Source of the DNA: an uncultured Dorea sp.
GTDB lineage: Bacteria; Bacillota; Clostridia; Lachnospirales; Lachnospiraceae
Length of the DNA: 26,263 nt
Assembly: GCA_934307335.1 (NCBI GenBank)
Contig: CAKRCL010000019.1
Span: 1-26,263, forward strand
Direction of reading: 5' to 3'
The notes under the pieces are model-generated. The model was not told the origin of the DNA. It was given only the letters and a program-made list of their open reading frames with translations, and did not search any database. Positions 24,776 through 26,263 of the stretch are shown piece by piece (positions within the stretch are counted from its first letter, which is position 1; each line of letters begins with the position of its first letter). A program made the position numbers and the translations under genes.

Positions 24776-25993
24776 TTATAAAACGGCAAATGCCTGTTCA
24801 AAATCAGCGATGATATCTTCCACATTTTCAAGTCCGACAGAAAGACGAATCAGGTCATCCTTAATTCCAGCCTCAGCACGGGCCTCAGGACTCATGTTTG
24901 CATGTGTCATACTTGCCGGATGCTGAATAAGTGTTTCTGGATCTCCAAGACTTACTGCGATAGATGCAAGTTTCAAAGCATTTACAACTTTCTTGCAAGC
25001 AGTGAATCCGTCCATACCATTTACTTCTTCTTTTAACTCAAAGGACATAATTCCACCGTAGTTGCCATGCATCATTCTTTTAGCGACCTCATGCTGTGGA
25101 TGGCTTTCAAGACCCGGATAATATACTTTCTTTACATATGGTACACTCTCCAGATATTTTGCAACTGCCAGACCATTTTCACAGTGGCGTGCCATACGAA
25201 GCTCCATTGTCTGAAGGCCTCTTAAGATGAGATATGAGTTAAACGGACTTGGTGTTGTTCCACAAATCTTAGATGTTACATTCTTTTTAATAGGTCCGAT
25301 CAGCTCTGCACTACCAATAATAGCTCCGGCAATAACATCTCCGTGTCCATTGATATATTTTGTACAGCTGTGAAGAACAAGATCTGCGCCTTCTTTCAGT
25401 GGATATACCTGCGGTGGTGGTGTAAATGTATTATCTACAGCCACAATTGCTCCATGCTCATGTGCAATTTTAGAAATAGCTGCGATATCTGTCAGCTCCA
25501 TATTCGGATTTGTCAGAGTCTCAAAGTAGATTAATTTTGTATTTTCTTTGATAGCTGCCTCAACTGCTTTCAAATCATTTGTATCCACATAAGTTACTTC
25601 AATTCCAAGTTTTGCAAGTGTCTGTCTGAATACGACATCGGTACATCCATATACGCACTTACCACAGATTGCATGATCTCCAGTAGCAAGTGTTCCAAGA
25701 ACAACTCCACCTACTGCACCCATTCCTGATGATGTTGCAATACAAGCTTCACCACACTCAAGGGCTGCGATTTTTTCCTCCAAAGCATTAACAGTTGGAT
25801 TCCCTCCTCTGGAATATGCATATCCTGGAATCTCTCCACTGAAAATTGCAGATCCCTGCTCTACTGTTTCAAAACAAAATGTTGATGTCTGATAAATAGG
25901 TGTTGCAAGCGCACCATGAAGCTTATCAGGCTCTTGTCCTGCATGAATTGAACGTGTACCAAATCCGGCATTTGTCAAATCAAATTTGCTCAT
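24776..25993 (-). CDS. megL: Methionine gamma-lyase-like Cys/Met metabolism PLP enzyme
   Basis: A 405-residue enzyme of the trans-sulfuration PLP family. The likely reaction is methionine or homocysteine gamma-elimination to a thiol, 2-oxobutyrate and ammonia. The PLP lysine is Lys212 (HSCTKYINGHGD). Tyr60 and Arg62 (GYAYSRGGNP) match the phosphate-binding pair from the partner subunit. Tyr115 and Cys117 in CVYGCT correspond to the Tyr114 and Cys116 of studied methionine gamma-lyases; that cysteine is the best sign of methionine specificity and is usually absent from cystathionine gamma-lyases. GAGGAGGAAATATA fixes the ATG at 25993 (an upstream in-frame extension of 20 codons has no support). 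It is first in an operon with a transporter, dehydrogenase and aminotransferase. Confidence 0.9.
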   Translation of the reverse strand: MSKFDLTNAGFGTRSIHAGQEPDKLHGALATPIYQTSTFCFETVEQGSAIFSGEIPGYAYSRGGNPTVNALEEKIAALECGEACIATSSGMGAVGGVVLGTLATGDHAICGKCVYGCTDVVFRQTLAKLGIEVTYVDTNDLKAVEAAIKENTKLIYFETLTNPNMELTDIAAISKIAHEHGAIVAVDNTFTPPPQVYPLKEGADLVLHSCTKYINGHGDVIAGAIIGSAELIGPIKKNVTSKICGTTPSPFNSYLILRGLQTMELRMARHCENGLAVAKYLESVPYVKKVYYPGLESHPQHEVAKRMMHGNYGGIMSFELKEEVNGMDGFTACKKVVNALKLASIAVSLGDPETLIQHPASMTHANMSPEARAEAGIKDDLIRLSVGLENVEDIIADFEQAFAVL

Positions 25994-26022
25994 TATATTT
26001 CCTCCTCTGTATCTATGTCCTA

Positions 26023-26044
26023 ACTCTTCTCTTTGAAGAAGAGT
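26023..26044 (-). other. Leader hairpin ahead of the gamma-lyase gene
   Basis: A perfect 8-bp inverted repeat (ACTCTTCT, loop of 6 bases, AGAAGAGT) lies in the presumed 5' leader, 29 bases before the start codon. It is not followed by a T-run and matches no riboswitch that I recognise. Confidence 0.4.
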
Positions 26045-26094
26045 GAACTGCAAAATTTATTATTTTTCAATCAACGATTATATTTTTTAACACA

Positions 26095-26147
26095 AAAAAG
26101 CTATTCTAAACACATAAAAGGTAGTTATGTGTTTAGAATAGCTTTTT
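26095..26147. terminator. Bidirectional intrinsic terminator with a 23-bp perfect stem
   Basis: Arms 26095-26117 and 26125-26147 are perfectly complementary with a 7-base loop. Each end of the stem is a run of A/T, giving T-tracts on both strands. On the minus strand it would end transcription from a gene right of the window; it insulates the gamma-lyase operon. Confidence 0.88.
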
Positions 26148-26188
26148 ATTATCTAAAAAAATATATGAAAATAAAACAGATTTACTTA

Positions 26189-26263
<75 letters not shown>

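Overview
The window looks like a piece of a low-GC Gram-positive anaerobe, most likely a gut Lachnospiraceae (inference). The signs are AT-rich intergenic DNA, strong AGGAGG-type ribosome binding sites, lipoprotein binding proteins with MKKR...C signals, an oxygen-sensitive 2-hydroxyacyl-CoA-dehydratase-type iron-sulfur system, and ClpC next to RadA. Every intact gene is on the minus strand, so transcription runs from high to low coordinates. The only gene-like remnant on the plus strand is a decayed Rpn-type nuclease.

Layout in transcription order (right to left). (1) 26263-26095: a TCTG tetranucleotide tract running off the window edge, and a 23-bp bidirectional terminator. (2) 25993-19647: a probable operon of methionine gamma-lyase-like enzyme, taurine/nitrate-type ABC transporter (ATPase, lipoprotein, permease), glycerol-dehydrogenase-like enzyme and class I aminotransferase. 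(3) 19606-18753: a short uroporphyrinogen-decarboxylase-like fragment and a frameshifted Rpn-type nuclease pseudogene, marking decay between two operons. (4) 18178-7798: a polar amino acid ABC transporter (permease, lipoprotein, ATPase), a terminator, an M20 amidohydrolase and a MalY/PatB C-S lyase; then a PucR-type regulator, a protein fusing a complete double-cubane reductase domain to a PucR-type regulator, a stand-alone double-cubane reductase and its ATP-driven activator. (5) 7636-294: GntR regulator, clpC, a small conserved-looking protein, radA, a ParB-like/BMP-domain protein and a metallophosphoesterase.

How the genes may work together (inference). Region 4 reads as a system for importing an amino-acid-like, possibly N-acylated and sulfur-containing compound, deacylating it (M20), splitting a C-S bond (MalY/PatB) and carrying out a difficult low-potential reduction (double-cubane protein plus activator). 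Two PucR-type regulators would control it, one carrying the same metallocluster domain as the enzyme. Region 2 is a second sulfur/amino-acid module: gamma-elimination gives a 2-oxo acid, which the dehydrogenase or aminotransferase could process. Region 5 is a proteostasis and DNA-repair neighbourhood that keeps clpC close to radA but has a GntR gene where CtsR-McsA-McsB would usually stand.

The best candidate for something undescribed is the fused protein at 9921-12059. All nine cysteines of the neighbouring reductase occur at identical residue numbers, the joint falls at the reductase's natural C-terminus, and a PucR-type helix-turn-helix follows. This suggests a redox- or substrate-sensing transcription factor built from an enzyme. 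Downstream of it, an interleaved set of inverted repeats lies directly upstream of the reductase promoter and is a natural candidate operator.
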